From an uncultured Prevotellaceae bacterium (GTDB lineage: Bacteria; Bacteroidota; Bacteroidia; Bacteroidales; Bacteroidaceae): a stretch of DNA of 62,225 nucleotides. Position 1 is the stretch's first letter; every line of letters begins with the position of its first letter. The translations under genes and the position numbers were made by a program. This document shows, in pieces, positions 26,215 through 35,453 of the stretch. The stretch spans positions 1-62,225 of the forward strand of contig OMWI01000021.1 in assembly GCA_900314715.1 (NCBI GenBank), given 5' to 3'. The notes under the pieces were generated by a model, which saw only the letters and a program-made list of their open reading frames with translations, made no database searches and was not told the origin of the DNA.

Positions 26215-29200
26215 ATGGAAATTACTTTCAAGAAAAAGTCGCATCTAAATGAAAAGCGACAGAGGGCATGGATGATAGTCATCTTATTGGCCGTATTCAA
26301 CACATTGAGTTGGGCACAAAGCATCGATTTCGACAATGCCAAACTGAAAACTGCTACCAACTTTACCAGTTGGTATGTTGATGGAGAAGGAACAACCAAA
26401 ACAATCAACGGTGTAACATTTACCTTAGGAACTGGTTCTGGTTCTGCAGCTACACAACTGAAAGGCAATTGGTGGAAAGACGGAGTGAACTATGACATGC
26501 AAGTTGGTGATGGTCTTACGGCTTATAATAGCAGTGGCGGAAAGCCTACTTCTGGTTCTGTGTCTATCACCGTTAAAATTAGGGGACTCTCCGCTGGTAC
26601 TCACTCTTTGCAAGCTTATCACAACTATGTGGAAGCTGATGGAAATTACACCGTACCACCTATCAACGTATCTGTGAATGGGGTTGTACAGGTAACAGGA
26701 TTGCAACAATCGATGCGCGCAACCAGCACAAGTACAAGTGCCAAGAGTTATGTCACTTTCAACGTTGGAAGTACGAGTCAAGAGACAACCATTACTTATT
26801 ACACCGTTCCTGCTAATGGAACGAGTTATTTCTGCACAGGATTGTTCATCAATTCCTTGGAGTTGGGTGTGGATAATGCCGATAACCTTGCTCAGAATCC
26901 GTATCCTGCTTCAATGGATTGCCACGTGAATGCAGACGGAGGTAGCTTAACTCTATCGTGGACACAGTCGGTGAATACTCCTACAAGGCACATCTATTAT
27001 TTCGGAACAGACTCAACCGCCGTGCTAAATGCTACGTCGGGAGGCACTTCCACCACTTCTACATCATTCACCAAGAGTGGACTCAATCCCATGCAAAAAT
27101 ATTATTGGCGCGTGGATGAGGTCATCAACGGAAATACTTATACTGGTAAGGTATGGAGTTTCCGTCCTCGTCGATTGGCATTCCCTGGTGCTGATGGTGC
27201 AGGAAAATATGCCACAGGTGGTAGAGGAGGTGTAGTATATCATGTGACAAGTCTTGCCGATGATGCGAATACCAATGGAACCTTACGTTATGGTTTGGAA
27301 AGATTATCTGGTCCTCGCACCATCGTATTTGATGTAAGTGGTGTCATTACCTTGCAAAGTACATTGACGTGTAGCGACCCATACGTAACTATCGCAGGAC
27401 AAACCGCCCCTGGCATTGGTATCATGTTGCGTAATCAACCGTTTGGTTCTAATTCCAATGATGGAATTACACGATTCATGCGTTTCCGCTATGGACATGG
27501 GGATGATTGGAATGGTACATCGCCTAACGAAAATACGGGTAATGCTGGTGGACTCTCCGCAAACTACGGAATTATGGACCATTGTCTTTTGGGATGGGGT
27601 TCGGATGAGACATTCTCCTCTCGTGGTGCTAAAAACTATAGTTTCCAGCACAATATCATCGGTGAGTCACTGAATCAAAACGGACATAAGAATTATTATA
27701 ATTCCAACAATGCCGTGCAACATGGTTTTGCCGCAACGGTAGCTGGTGATGTGGGTTCGTTGCATCACAATCTACTTGCTCATAATGAAGGTCGCGCATG
27801 GAGTTTAGGTGGAGGTCTGGATGGTGCAGGTGCATACGCTGGACGTTTGAATATCCGCGATAATGTAGTATACAACTGGGGTGGTCGCGCTACTGATGGT
27901 GGTGTTCATGAAGGAAACTTTGTGAACAACTATTACAAGAAAGGTCCAGCCACGACCCAGAATTTCATCTTCATCGCCCAATTGGAAGGAGCTGGTTCGG
28001 GAACACAAGAATACTATCTCAACGGCAATTATAGGGTGAGTCAGGATGGTAATACGAAGACTCCCGATACGAACAACAATACGTATAAATATGAATTAAG
28101 TGGCGGACAGAATCTCAATTGGAATGTATGGGCATCTTCTCCGTATAGCTTCTGGAACCATGAGAGCCAAGTAGAAACATCTGCCGATGCTGCATTCAAG
28201 AACGTTTTGAGTGATGTGGGATGTAACTACGCTGGTCTTGACAACAACGAGGCACGTCTTGTGTCTGAGAGTCTCCATGGTACATTTACCAAGTATGGTA
28301 GTCGTTCGGGCAAACCAGGTTTGATTGATAAGGAGAGTGATTCTGAAGGTTGGAATGGTTTAGGCATTACTTCTGCTTCTCGTCCTTCTGGTTGGGACTC
28401 TGACAATGACGGAATACCCAATTGGTTTGAGAATGCTAAGGGATGGAATGCTTCATCAGCTAACAACAATGTATATAATACCTCCACCTATTATACAAAT
28501 CTTGAGGATTACCTGAATTGGATGGCAGAGCCTCACTTTATCGGTGATACTGATGGAGAAGGTATTACGGTAGCAGTCAACAAGACCGTTGCACTCGCTG
28601 GATATTTCGCTGGTTACACCTCTCCGAGTTATTCTATCGTATCGAATAGCGGTTCTGCTCAAGCAAGTATTTCCAATGGTGAACTTATCGTGAATGCTCC
28701 CGCATCTATGGCTAACAAAGTGTTCACTATCGCCGTGAGAGCTTCTGAAAGCGGTGTGTCACTCACTCGTAACTTCAATTTCTATGTAGGTGATGCTCCA
28801 GTGGTGAATCCTGATCCTACGCCAGATCCCACGACATCGATGGTGACAGAAGAAGGGACTATCTATTGGGAGTTCAATCAAGGTGGAGCCAATCAAACAG
28901 CTACTCTTAGCAGCAATTTTGAAGGTTTTGTAACGGCATCTACCACCTTGGGTAGTAACTTGACTTGGGCTGGTACAAAGGTATTAACAGGTATTACGGA
29001 AAGTTTGATAGGCGTGAAAGTCAATAATGAGGCATCTGCAAACAACAACAATCGTCTGATGTTCAATATCACACCAGCCAGTGAATGCTCATTCGCCGTT
29101 ACCCATGTAGAGTTTTATATTTCTCGTATTGGTACCGATGGTGGCAATTACAATGTGGCTTGGGGAAACCAGACATTGGCAACAGGCCAGAAACCTGCAC

Positions 29201-30066
29201 GCAACAATGCCAATCCACCATACACAGTGTTTTCCTACAACCTGAATGGTGCAAGTAGTAGTGCTGTACAATCGTTGATAATCAATCTTTACAAACTTGG
29301 CATTACCAAGCAATTCGGTATTGCAAGAATCATGATTAGAGGAAATCTCACGCATCCAAGCGCAATGGTTCAAGACACTGGTACTATCCAATGGAAGTTT
29401 GATGGCGGTGGAGCCAATCAGACCGCTACTATTCCCAGTGCATTCCAAGGTTATGTCTCTACTTCCGTAAGTAAGGGAAACACCCTCAAATATGCGGGAA
29501 CACGGGTCTGCTCCAACATAACGGAGACTTTGATGGGTACAAACATTGGCAACGAGTCGAATGCCAATAGTGGCAATGCGCTTACCTTTAGTATAACCCC
29601 GACCAATGGAAGCACCTTCAAGGCAACAAGTGTTTCTTTCACGGCTACACGTATTGGTACCGATGGCAGTGCTTTGAATGTTAGTTTTGATGGAACGACA
29701 CTTGCATCAGGAATCCGTCCTGCTCGCAACAATGCCAATCCTGCCTATACAAAGTATACATACAATGTAAATGGTGCTGATAACGAGAGCGTAAAGCAGC
29801 TTATCATCAACATCTATCAACTTGGTTCAACTAAACAAGTGGGTATAGCCAATGTTTCCGTAACAGGTGTTCTCACACATCCTGCTAACGCTCGTGCCAA
29901 TCAATTCATAATGGATGAGGAAGAGGAAACTACAGCTATCGAAACTCCTGAGGTTTCTACCGAGAGAAAGATTGAAGGCTGGTACACCTTGCAAGGTGTC
30001 AAGATAGAACAACCATCTCATCCTGGCATCTATATCTTCAATGGAAAGAAAGTGATAGTGAGATAA
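26215..30066 (+). CDS. Secreted pectate-lyase-like multidomain protein (PL1-type)
   Basis: The 1283-residue protein has a signal peptide (hydrophobic 18-33), an N-terminal beta-rich module (about 37-220), an Fn3-like domain (about 230-320), a right-handed beta-helix lyase domain (about 323-600; FPGADGAGKYATGGRGG, TIAGQTAPG, MDHCLLGWGSDE, HHNLLAHNEGR), a linker, then two similar beta domains (about 880-1065 and 1070-1240, both with GTDG and ARNNANP). It ends GIYIFNGKKVIVR, a tail common in Bacteroidales exported proteins. Relatives cleave pectate by beta-elimination. The beta-helix lacks the usual HSKG-like stretch (HKNYYN instead), so substrate preference may differ. Confidence 0.8.
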   Translation: MEITFKKKSHLNEKRQRAWMIVILLAVFNTLSWAQSIDFDNAKLKTATNFTSWYVDGEGTTKTINGVTFTLGTGSGSAATQLKGNWWKDGVNYDMQVGDGLTAYNSSGGKPTSGSVSITVKIRGLSAGTHSLQAYHNYVEADGNYTVPPINVSVNGVVQVTGLQQSMRATSTSTSAKSYVTFNVGSTSQETTITYYTVPANGTSYFCTGLFINSLELGVDNADNLAQNPYPASMDCHVNADGGSLTLSWTQSVNTPTRHIYYFGTDSTAVLNATSGGTSTTSTSFTKSGLNPMQKYYWRVDEVINGNTYTGKVWSFRPRRLAFPGADGAGKYATGGRGGVVYHVTSLADDANTNGTLRYGLERLSGPRTIVFDVSGVITLQSTLTCSDPYVTIAGQTAPGIGIMLRNQPFGSNSNDGITRFMRFRYGHGDDWNGTSPNENTGNAGGLSANYGIMDHCLLGWGSDETFSSRGAKNYSFQHNIIGESLNQNGHKNYYNSNNAVQHGFAATVAGDVGSLHHNLLAHNEGRAWSLGGGLDGAGAYAGRLNIRDNVVYNWGGRATDGGVHEGNFVNNYYKKGPATTQNFIFIAQLEGAGSGTQEYYLNGNYRVSQDGNTKTPDTNNNTYKYELSGGQNLNWNVWASSPYSFWNHESQVETSADAAFKNVLSDVGCNYAGLDNNEARLVSESLHGTFTKYGSRSGKPGLIDKESDSEGWNGLGITSASRPSGWDSDNDGIPNWFENAKGWNASSANNNVYNTSTYYTNLEDYLNWMAEPHFIGDTDGEGITVAVNKTVALAGYFAGYTSPSYSIVSNSGSAQASISNGELIVNAPASMANKVFTIAVRASESGVSLTRNFNFYVGDAPVVNPDPTPDPTTSMVTEEGTIYWEFNQGGANQTATLSSNFEGFVTASTTLGSNLTWAGTKVLTGITESLIGVKVNNEASANNNNRLMFNITPASECSFAVTHVEFYISRIGTDGGNYNVAWGNQTLATGQKPARNNANPPYTVFSYNLNGASSSAVQSLIINLYKLGITKQFGIARIMIRGNLTHPSAMVQDTGTIQWKFDGGGANQTATIPSAFQGYVSTSVSKGNTLKYAGTRVCSNITETLMGTNIGNESNANSGNALTFSITPTNGSTFKATSVSFTATRIGTDGSALNVSFDGTTLASGIRPARNNANPAYTKYTYNVNGADNESVKQLIINIYQLGSTKQVGIANVSVTGVLTHPANARANQFIMDEEEETTAIETPEVSTERKIEGWYTLQGVKIEQPSHPGIYIFNGKKVIVR

Positions 30067-30081
30067 TGACATTATCGTTAA

Positions 30082-30124
30082 AAACAAGCGGGAACATCGT
30101 TTTGGCGCTCCCGCTTGTTTTTTA
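30082..30124. terminator. Bidirectional terminator between PL and aguB
   Basis: Perfect stem AAACAAGCGGGA (30082-30093) with its complement (30109-30120), 15-nt loop, T-run on the right and A-run on the left, between convergent genes. Confidence 0.85.
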
Positions 30125-31012
30125 CTCAAAGTCAATGAATCTCTTGGTGATTTCCCCATATTGATCAATACGGCGATCGCGCAAGAAAGGCCACCAACGA
30201 CGAACTTGTTCACTACGTTCAAGGTCAACTTTGACGATTCTTGATACTTCTTCATCAGCTGGTGCGCGATAGAGGAACTCGCCTTGAGGACCAACAACCA
30301 TAGAACTACCCCAAAATTGAATGCCATTGGTTTGTTTGCTAGGATCTGGTTCAAATCCTACGCGATTGACGGAAATGACAGGTAAGCCATTAGCTACCGC
30401 ATGACCACGTTGAACGGTTGTCCAAGCTTCACGTTGACGTTGTTGTTCTTCATCAGAATCACTACTTTCATAACCGATTGCCGTAGGATAAATCAATAGT
30501 TCAGCTCCTTGTAATGCCATCAATCGAGCAGCTTCTGGATACCATTGATCCCAGCAAACCAACACGCCCAAACGTCCGATGCTGGTATCGATGGGGTGAA
30601 ACCCTAAGTCGCCTGGCGTAAAATAGAATTTCTCATAATAGGCAGGGTCATCAGGAATATGCATCTTGCGATATTTGCCCGCAATCGTTCCGTCGCTCTC
30701 AATAACAACAGCCGTATTATGGTATAATCCAGGAGCGCGTTTCTCGAACAAAGAAGTAACGATTACCACTCCCAATTCTTTTGCCAACGAACCGTAAAAC
30801 TCCGTTGAAGGTCCAGGAATAGATTCTGCTAAGTCGAACAAGTCAACGTTTTCCGTTTGGCAGAAATACAATCCATTATGTAGTTCTTGTAAAACGATGA
30901 GATTTGCTCCATCTTGAGCCAATGATTTGATGCTCTCTGCCAATCGTTGCATGTTCTGTTTTATGTCGGCAGTATTGTGTTGCTGGATAATACCTACGTT
31001 TATTTGTTTCAT
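30122..31012 (-). CDS. aguB: N-carbamoylputrescine amidase
   Basis: The 296-residue nitrilase-fold enzyme has the catalytic triad E43 (LQELH), K116 (KYRKMHIPDDP) and C153 (VCWDQWYPE). It hydrolyses N-carbamoylputrescine to putrescine, the step after agmatine deiminase, encoded 12 bp upstream. Together they make putrescine from agmatine. Confidence 0.93.
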   Translation of the reverse strand: MKQINVGIIQQHNTADIKQNMQRLAESIKSLAQDGANLIVLQELHNGLYFCQTENVDLFDLAESIPGPSTEFYGSLAKELGVVIVTSLFEKRAPGLYHNTAVVIESDGTIAGKYRKMHIPDDPAYYEKFYFTPGDLGFHPIDTSIGRLGVLVCWDQWYPEAARLMALQGAELLIYPTAIGYESSDSDEEQQRQREAWTTVQRGHAVANGLPVISVNRVGFEPDPSKQTNGIQFWGSSMVVGPQGEFLYRAPADEEVSRIVKVDLERSEQVRRWWPFLRDRRIDQYGEITKRFIDFE

Positions 31013-31024
31013 GAGAATATGTTT

Positions 31025-32083
31025 TTATAATACTCCGATGGGGTATTGCATGGTTAAACAATGGATAGATCCGTGTTGCCGAATGATGGTTCGGGCATCT
31101 AAAGGAATGATTTCATGATGTGGAAAAGCCATTGAAATCGTATTCAGAGCCTCTTTGTCGAACGAAGGTTGCGCGTATGTAGGACAAATAACGGCTTTGT
31201 TGATAATCAGGAAGTTAGCATACGTAGCGGGCAAACGTTCTCCTTCGTCATAGATGGGAGATGGCGTCGGTAGACGTAATAGTCGATATGGATTACCTGA
31301 TGAAGTTCTTAGTTGTTTCAATTGCTCTTCCAACGCAAGGAAATCATCGTATTGCGCATCGTTTTTATCATCACACCCCATATATAATAAGGTGTCGTTT
31401 GGCGCGAATCGTACGATGGTGTCAATGTGTCCATCAGTATCATCGCCGATTAGGTTGCCGTAATCGAGCCAAATAATACGCGAGGCAAACAACCTACGCT
31501 TGAGTTCTTCCTCAATTTGCGCTTTGTTAAGCGGTTGGTTTCTGTTAGGTGCCAAAAGACATTGGGAAGTTGTCATGATTGTACCCATTCCGTCGCTTTC
31601 GATAGAACCTCCTTCCAAGACAAAGTCATCGTTTGACTGGATAGAAGCATGAAATAAACCATGATTGAAAATACTACTTGAGATTCTATTGTCGAGTTCA
31701 GCAGGGAATTTCTTTCCCCATCCGTTGAATTGGAAATCCAACAACAGGGCATTCTTGTCTTGTTTGTTGGCAAGATAATCCAAGTCTAATGGCAGCAATG
31801 TGATAGCTCCATGATCTCTTGCCCAAGTATCGTTTGTGTCACATTCGTGGAAAAGGATGTTCTTTTGGTTTTCCACGGGGATGGATTGCATAATTTCTTT
31901 TCGCACATCTTCTACATGAGGCGATACAATGAGTACTTTCTCAAACTTAGAGATAGTGTTTATCATCTCTAAATATACTCTTTGGATGTCGTAAAGATAT
32001 GGTTTCCAATCCGTATTTACATGCGGCCAAGTAAGTTGGATTCCACTTTGGGGATACCATTCTGCTGGTAGGATATAGTTCAT
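31025..32083 (-). CDS. aguA: Agmatine deiminase
   Basis: The 352-residue peptidyl-arginine-deiminase-family enzyme has the nucleophile C342 in GSIHCLTMQ and the conserved WARDHGAI, EGGSIESDG and DDTDGHIDT loops. It converts agmatine to N-carbamoylputrescine. The ATG at 32083 lies only 4 bp after a -7 promoter box, so the message may be leaderless. aguB follows. Confidence 0.93.
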   Translation of the reverse strand: MNYILPAEWYPQSGIQLTWPHVNTDWKPYLYDIQRVYLEMINTISKFEKVLIVSPHVEDVRKEIMQSIPVENQKNILFHECDTNDTWARDHGAITLLPLDLDYLANKQDKNALLLDFQFNGWGKKFPAELDNRISSSIFNHGLFHASIQSNDDFVLEGGSIESDGMGTIMTTSQCLLAPNRNQPLNKAQIEEELKRRLFASRIIWLDYGNLIGDDTDGHIDTIVRFAPNDTLLYMGCDDKNDAQYDDFLALEEQLKQLRTSSGNPYRLLRLPTPSPIYDEGERLPATYANFLIINKAVICPTYAQPSFDKEALNTISMAFPHHEIIPLDARTIIRQHGSIHCLTMQYPIGVL

Positions 32084-32087
32084 GGTG

Positions 32088-32095
32088 CAAAGATA
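32088..32095 (-). promoter_or_regulatory. -7 element abutting the aguA start
   Basis: TATCTTTG then CACC then ATG on the minus strand places the expected start of transcription at or next to the A of the start codon. Confidence 0.55.
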
Positions 32096-32141
32096 ATGAA
32101 AAATCTGATAAAGTTGGTTCGCTAATATCGGAAAAATTATC

Positions 32142-32149
32142 TACCTTTG
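32142..32149 (+). promoter_or_regulatory. -7 element of the FetAB-like operon
   Basis: TACCTTTG, 21 bp before ATG 32171. The -33 box is weak. Confidence 0.5.
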
Positions 32150-32170
32150 CATCGAAAATAGAGAAAGAAA

Positions 32171-32815
32171 ATGTTGGAAATAAAGAATGGTCGCATAGAC
32201 AGAGACGGAAAGCCCTTGTTTTCTCAATTGTCGTTCATGGCAAAAGAGGGCGAAGTTGTGTGTGTGGCTGGTTCGCAAGGTTGTGGAAAGTCGAGTTTGT
32301 TGCAAGCCATGATGGGCTTTATTCCCCTCGATGAGGGTTGGTTGAATGTAGACGGAGATTTGGTAAACATTCATTCAGCCCCATACTTCCGTTGTAGGAT
32401 GGCTTTCTTGCCGCAAAACGTGAATATGCCATACGATAAGGTTTCCGACATGATAAGTAGTCTTTTTTCCTTGAAAAGAGAAAAGAAGTTCGACGAAATG
32501 AAAGAGACGTTGATGACATTATGGGAGGAAATAGGCATTGCGACTGAGGTTTTCGACAAGAAACTCTCAGAGACGACCACCTCAGAACAACGTGTCATCT
32601 TGTTGTCCGGTTTATGTGTGCTTGAAAAAGAACTGGTGTTGTTAGACGAACCATCTTTGTGGCTCAATGAAGAACAACTGGCTCAGGCTGGAACTTGCAT
32701 TCGGCAGATGGCACGAAACGATTCTTCGATTGTTGTTACTTGTCAAGAGCACGACCCTATTTTGCGTTATTGCGATAAATTGGTAGAGATAAATAGTCAT
32801 TCATATCATAACTAA
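32171..32815 (+). CDS. fetA: ABC transporter ATPase, FetA-like
   Basis: A 214-residue ABC ATPase with Walker A GSQGCGKSS and Walker B ELVLLDEPSLWL. The usual LSGGQ signature is degenerate (LSETTTSEQRVILLSG). The FetB-like permease starts 8 bp downstream, which gives the family call. FetAB in E. coli exports iron under stress. The poor signature motif leaves catalytic vigour uncertain. Confidence 0.75.
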   Translation: MLEIKNGRIDRDGKPLFSQLSFMAKEGEVVCVAGSQGCGKSSLLQAMMGFIPLDEGWLNVDGDLVNIHSAPYFRCRMAFLPQNVNMPYDKVSDMISSLFSLKREKKFDEMKETLMTLWEEIGIATEVFDKKLSETTTSEQRVILLSGLCVLEKELVLLDEPSLWLNEEQLAQAGTCIRQMARNDSSIVVTCQEHDPILRYCDKLVEINSHSYHN

Positions 32816-32823
32816 GTGTACAA

Positions 32824-33600
32824 ATGAATATATCTATTGTAGGATTTTGTTTGGGATTGTTGCTGTTAATCATTCCCATCTATATACTCCAATTATATAA
32901 GGTGAATTTCCTTTATAAGATATTGCGAGCAACACTCAAGATGTTGATTTTCCTCGGATTGACGGGAGTGTGTTTGTATTTTGTCTTTCAATGGAACAAT
33001 ATATGGGTGAATGTCCTTTGGATTTTGTTGATGATGGTAGCTGGTACAATTGTGACAACCATGAAAGCTAAATTGAACATCGTAAGGCATTTGCTTCCCG
33101 TTGGAGTAGGGGTGTTTTCCTCCGCGTTAATCGTAGGCGTTTATTTCTTGTTGATTTCGTTTGGGATGAAAAATGCTATAGATACCCGTTATTTAGTACC
33201 AATTTTCGGTTTGTTGATTGGCGGAATCGTGGAAACGAATGCGCAATCTTTGAGAACCTATTACATGGGATTGAAATATCATGGTAAATTGTACTATTAT
33301 TTGATGGGCAATGGTGCTACGCAACGTGAGGCTCTTCGCTATTTCGAGAAAAGAGCTTTGGAACAAGTGTCAATTCCATGCATCAGTAAAATGGCTCTTA
33401 TTATGATGGGATATACTCCCATGGTGATGTGGAGCATGTTGATTGGTGGAAGTGATGTGCTAACGGCAGTTGGATTGCAAATAATGGTTCTTATAGCTGT
33501 GTTTTGTGCTTCGGTGATTTCTATCGTCTTAACACTACGAGTGGCAAGTAAATTGTCGATTGATAAATATGGAAAGTTGAAGGCTAATAATCAAGAATGA
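32824..33600 (+). CDS. fetB: FetB/UPF0014-type permease
   Basis: The 258-residue membrane protein has about seven hydrophobic helices and the UPF0014 motifs RYLVPIFGLLIGG, MGNGATQREALRYFEKRAL and MMGYTPMVMWSMLIGG. E. coli FetB acts with FetA as an iron exporter. Here it sits between the ATPase and a lipoprotein nuclease in one run of genes. Confidence 0.85.
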   Translation: MNISIVGFCLGLLLLIIPIYILQLYKVNFLYKILRATLKMLIFLGLTGVCLYFVFQWNNIWVNVLWILLMMVAGTIVTTMKAKLNIVRHLLPVGVGVFSSALIVGVYFLLISFGMKNAIDTRYLVPIFGLLIGGIVETNAQSLRTYYMGLKYHGKLYYYLMGNGATQREALRYFEKRALEQVSIPCISKMALIMMGYTPMVMWSMLIGGSDVLTAVGLQIMVLIAVFCASVISIVLTLRVASKLSIDKYGKLKANNQE

Positions 33601-33612
33601 GAGGGGGAGAAC

Positions 33613-34470
33613 ATGAAAAAGAGTCTTTTTGTATGGTTGGTTCTTTCGGCATTGATTATATCTTGCGACTTTATCAAGAAGCAAGGGAATCAAAACAAAC
33701 AAGAAGTAGTGGAGGAATTCTATGATGCGAGAAGTGCTGCTGAAGTGGAATCTTCGTCTAACGTAAAGAATGACAAGGCGAAAGTGACGATGATGGAGAT
33801 TCCTGCTCCATTGAAAAATCGTCCTGAACAAATCATCAAGAGGAAGGGATATACCGTATCGTATAATAAGTCTACTAAGGTTCCGAATTGGGTAGCATGG
33901 CATTTGGTGAAATCTCATTGCTATGGAAGCAACCAACGGAGTCAACTCATGTTTGAGGAAGATACAGATGTTCCTAATCCCCGTGCTACAGATAATGATT
34001 ATTATAATTCCAGATACGATAGAGGGCACATGTGTCCTGCTGGAGACAATAAATGGGATAAGGATGCATTACGGGAAACATTCCTCTTTACAAATATTTG
34101 TCCACAAAATCATGGCTTGAACAAGGATTCGTGGAATGACTTGGAGAAACAATGTAGGAGTTGGGCGAAGGAATATGGAGCCATCGACATTGTTTGCGGT
34201 CCTGTTTTCTACGGCAATGCACACGATAAGACTATCGGAAGGAATAAAGTGTGTGTACCCGATGCTTTCTATAAAGTGGTATTGTGTAGAAAGGGAAATC
34301 CCAAGGCCATCGGTTTTATTTACAAAAATCGTGGCGGCTATCAGTCTATGTCAGATTGCGCTTGTCCCGTAGATGAGGTGGAGAGAATCACCAATATCAA
34401 TTTCTTCCCATCTCTAAACGATGATGTGGAGGATAGGATAGAGGCCAAAGCGAGGTTAGGAGATTGGTGA
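33613..34470 (+). CDS. Lipoprotein DNA/RNA non-specific endonuclease
   Basis: The 285-residue protein has a lipoprotein signal (IISC lipobox, Cys about residue 17) and the beta-beta-alpha-metal nuclease motif YDRGHMCPAGDN (D136, R137, G138, H139). NICPQNHGLNKDSWNDLE holds the metal-binding Asn. It should act at the cell envelope on nucleic acids, perhaps for scavenging. It follows fetB by 12 bp. Confidence 0.88.
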   Translation: MKKSLFVWLVLSALIISCDFIKKQGNQNKQEVVEEFYDARSAAEVESSSNVKNDKAKVTMMEIPAPLKNRPEQIIKRKGYTVSYNKSTKVPNWVAWHLVKSHCYGSNQRSQLMFEEDTDVPNPRATDNDYYNSRYDRGHMCPAGDNKWDKDALRETFLFTNICPQNHGLNKDSWNDLEKQCRSWAKEYGAIDIVCGPVFYGNAHDKTIGRNKVCVPDAFYKVVLCRKGNPKAIGFIYKNRGGYQSMSDCACPVDEVERITNINFFPSLNDDVEDRIEAKARLGDW

Positions 34471-34479
34471 TGCGGATGG

Positions 34480-35442
34480 TTATCTTTGTTTGGGAGGTAA
34501 GTGTATCTTTTGGCCTAATAATAACTGAAAATCATCAGAATAGAACTCCATTCTTCCACAGGCTGAAGTAAATGTCATTTCGCCAAAGTAAATTTGTCCA
34601 TCAATATTATAAAAATCAACTCTTACTTGGTGGAATCCTTGTGCTAATCTTTCAGCAATTTCCAACATTTTTTCTAAGTTTTTGGGCCTAGGTATATCTA
34701 TAAATTGTTGGTTTTGATATGTTGGAGAAAGATACTCTCTCTTAGGCCTCCATGGATTAATTTGATATAAATCATATGTTACATCTCCCCCAATGGTTCT
34801 ATTATAACATACAAAAGCTATAATAGAAGTTCCTTCTAAACACCAAATTTTATAATCTATAGTTGAGCTAAAATTGATGTTTGTATTTTTTGAATTACTT
34901 TGAGGCAATAATTTTTCTGCAATAATTCTTCTCGGAATTTTTAAATAATGTGGTTCACATGTGTCATAGCCATATGGCTTTTGTAAATGCTCATTTAATA
35001 ATTGATTAACATACTTTTTGTCTAAATCTTTTGCTTTGTCTCTTATTATTATTGTCGAACCACTATCATGTGTGCATTTTATAGCAAAACTATTAGGTAA
35101 AGAATCATAGTCTATGCTTGTTGTGTCTTCCCAAATTCCATATAGATCTAAAAGATATTCTTTATATCCACATTTTTCTACATATTTCCTCACTTCGTAT
35201 TTATCGGTATATTTTGTCCAAAGAGAAGTGTCCGAATAAACTTCTAACCATTGTATTTTTTCATTTAAAGTTTTTGGATTATTTAGGTTTAATTTAGTGT
35301 GAAATGCACGTCTCCATTCTAATTGTAAAGCTCTTTTTGGGCAATTTTCAATTAGTTTATTCCATGTTCCATTTTGATGATATTTACGATATATCCATCT
35401 GTCAAATGACTGAAAAGGATGAAAAAAACTTTTGAACTTCAT
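34480..35442 (-). CDS. TupA-like ATP-grasp protein
   Basis: The 320-residue protein opens with WNKLIENCPKRALQLEWRRA and has FAIKCTHDSG, TLNEKIQWL and the C-terminal GQIYFGEMTF, which fit the TupA-like ATP-grasp family found in capsule, teichuronopeptide and O-antigen clusters. It would join a carboxylate to an amine on a surface glycan. The DNA is strikingly AT-rich compared with its neighbours, and it pairs with the glycosyltransferase 11 bp upstream. Confidence 0.8.
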   Translation of the reverse strand: MKFKSFFHPFQSFDRWIYRKYHQNGTWNKLIENCPKRALQLEWRRAFHTKLNLNNPKTLNEKIQWLEVYSDTSLWTKYTDKYEVRKYVEKCGYKEYLLDLYGIWEDTTSIDYDSLPNSFAIKCTHDSGSTIIIRDKAKDLDKKYVNQLLNEHLQKPYGYDTCEPHYLKIPRRIIAEKLLPQSNSKNTNINFSSTIDYKIWCLEGTSIIAFVCYNRTIGGDVTYDLYQINPWRPKREYLSPTYQNQQFIDIPRPKNLEKMLEIAERLAQGFHQVRVDFYNIDGQIYFGEMTFTSACGRMEFYSDDFQLLLGQKIHLPPKQR

Positions 35443-35453
35443 AAGACGTTATT

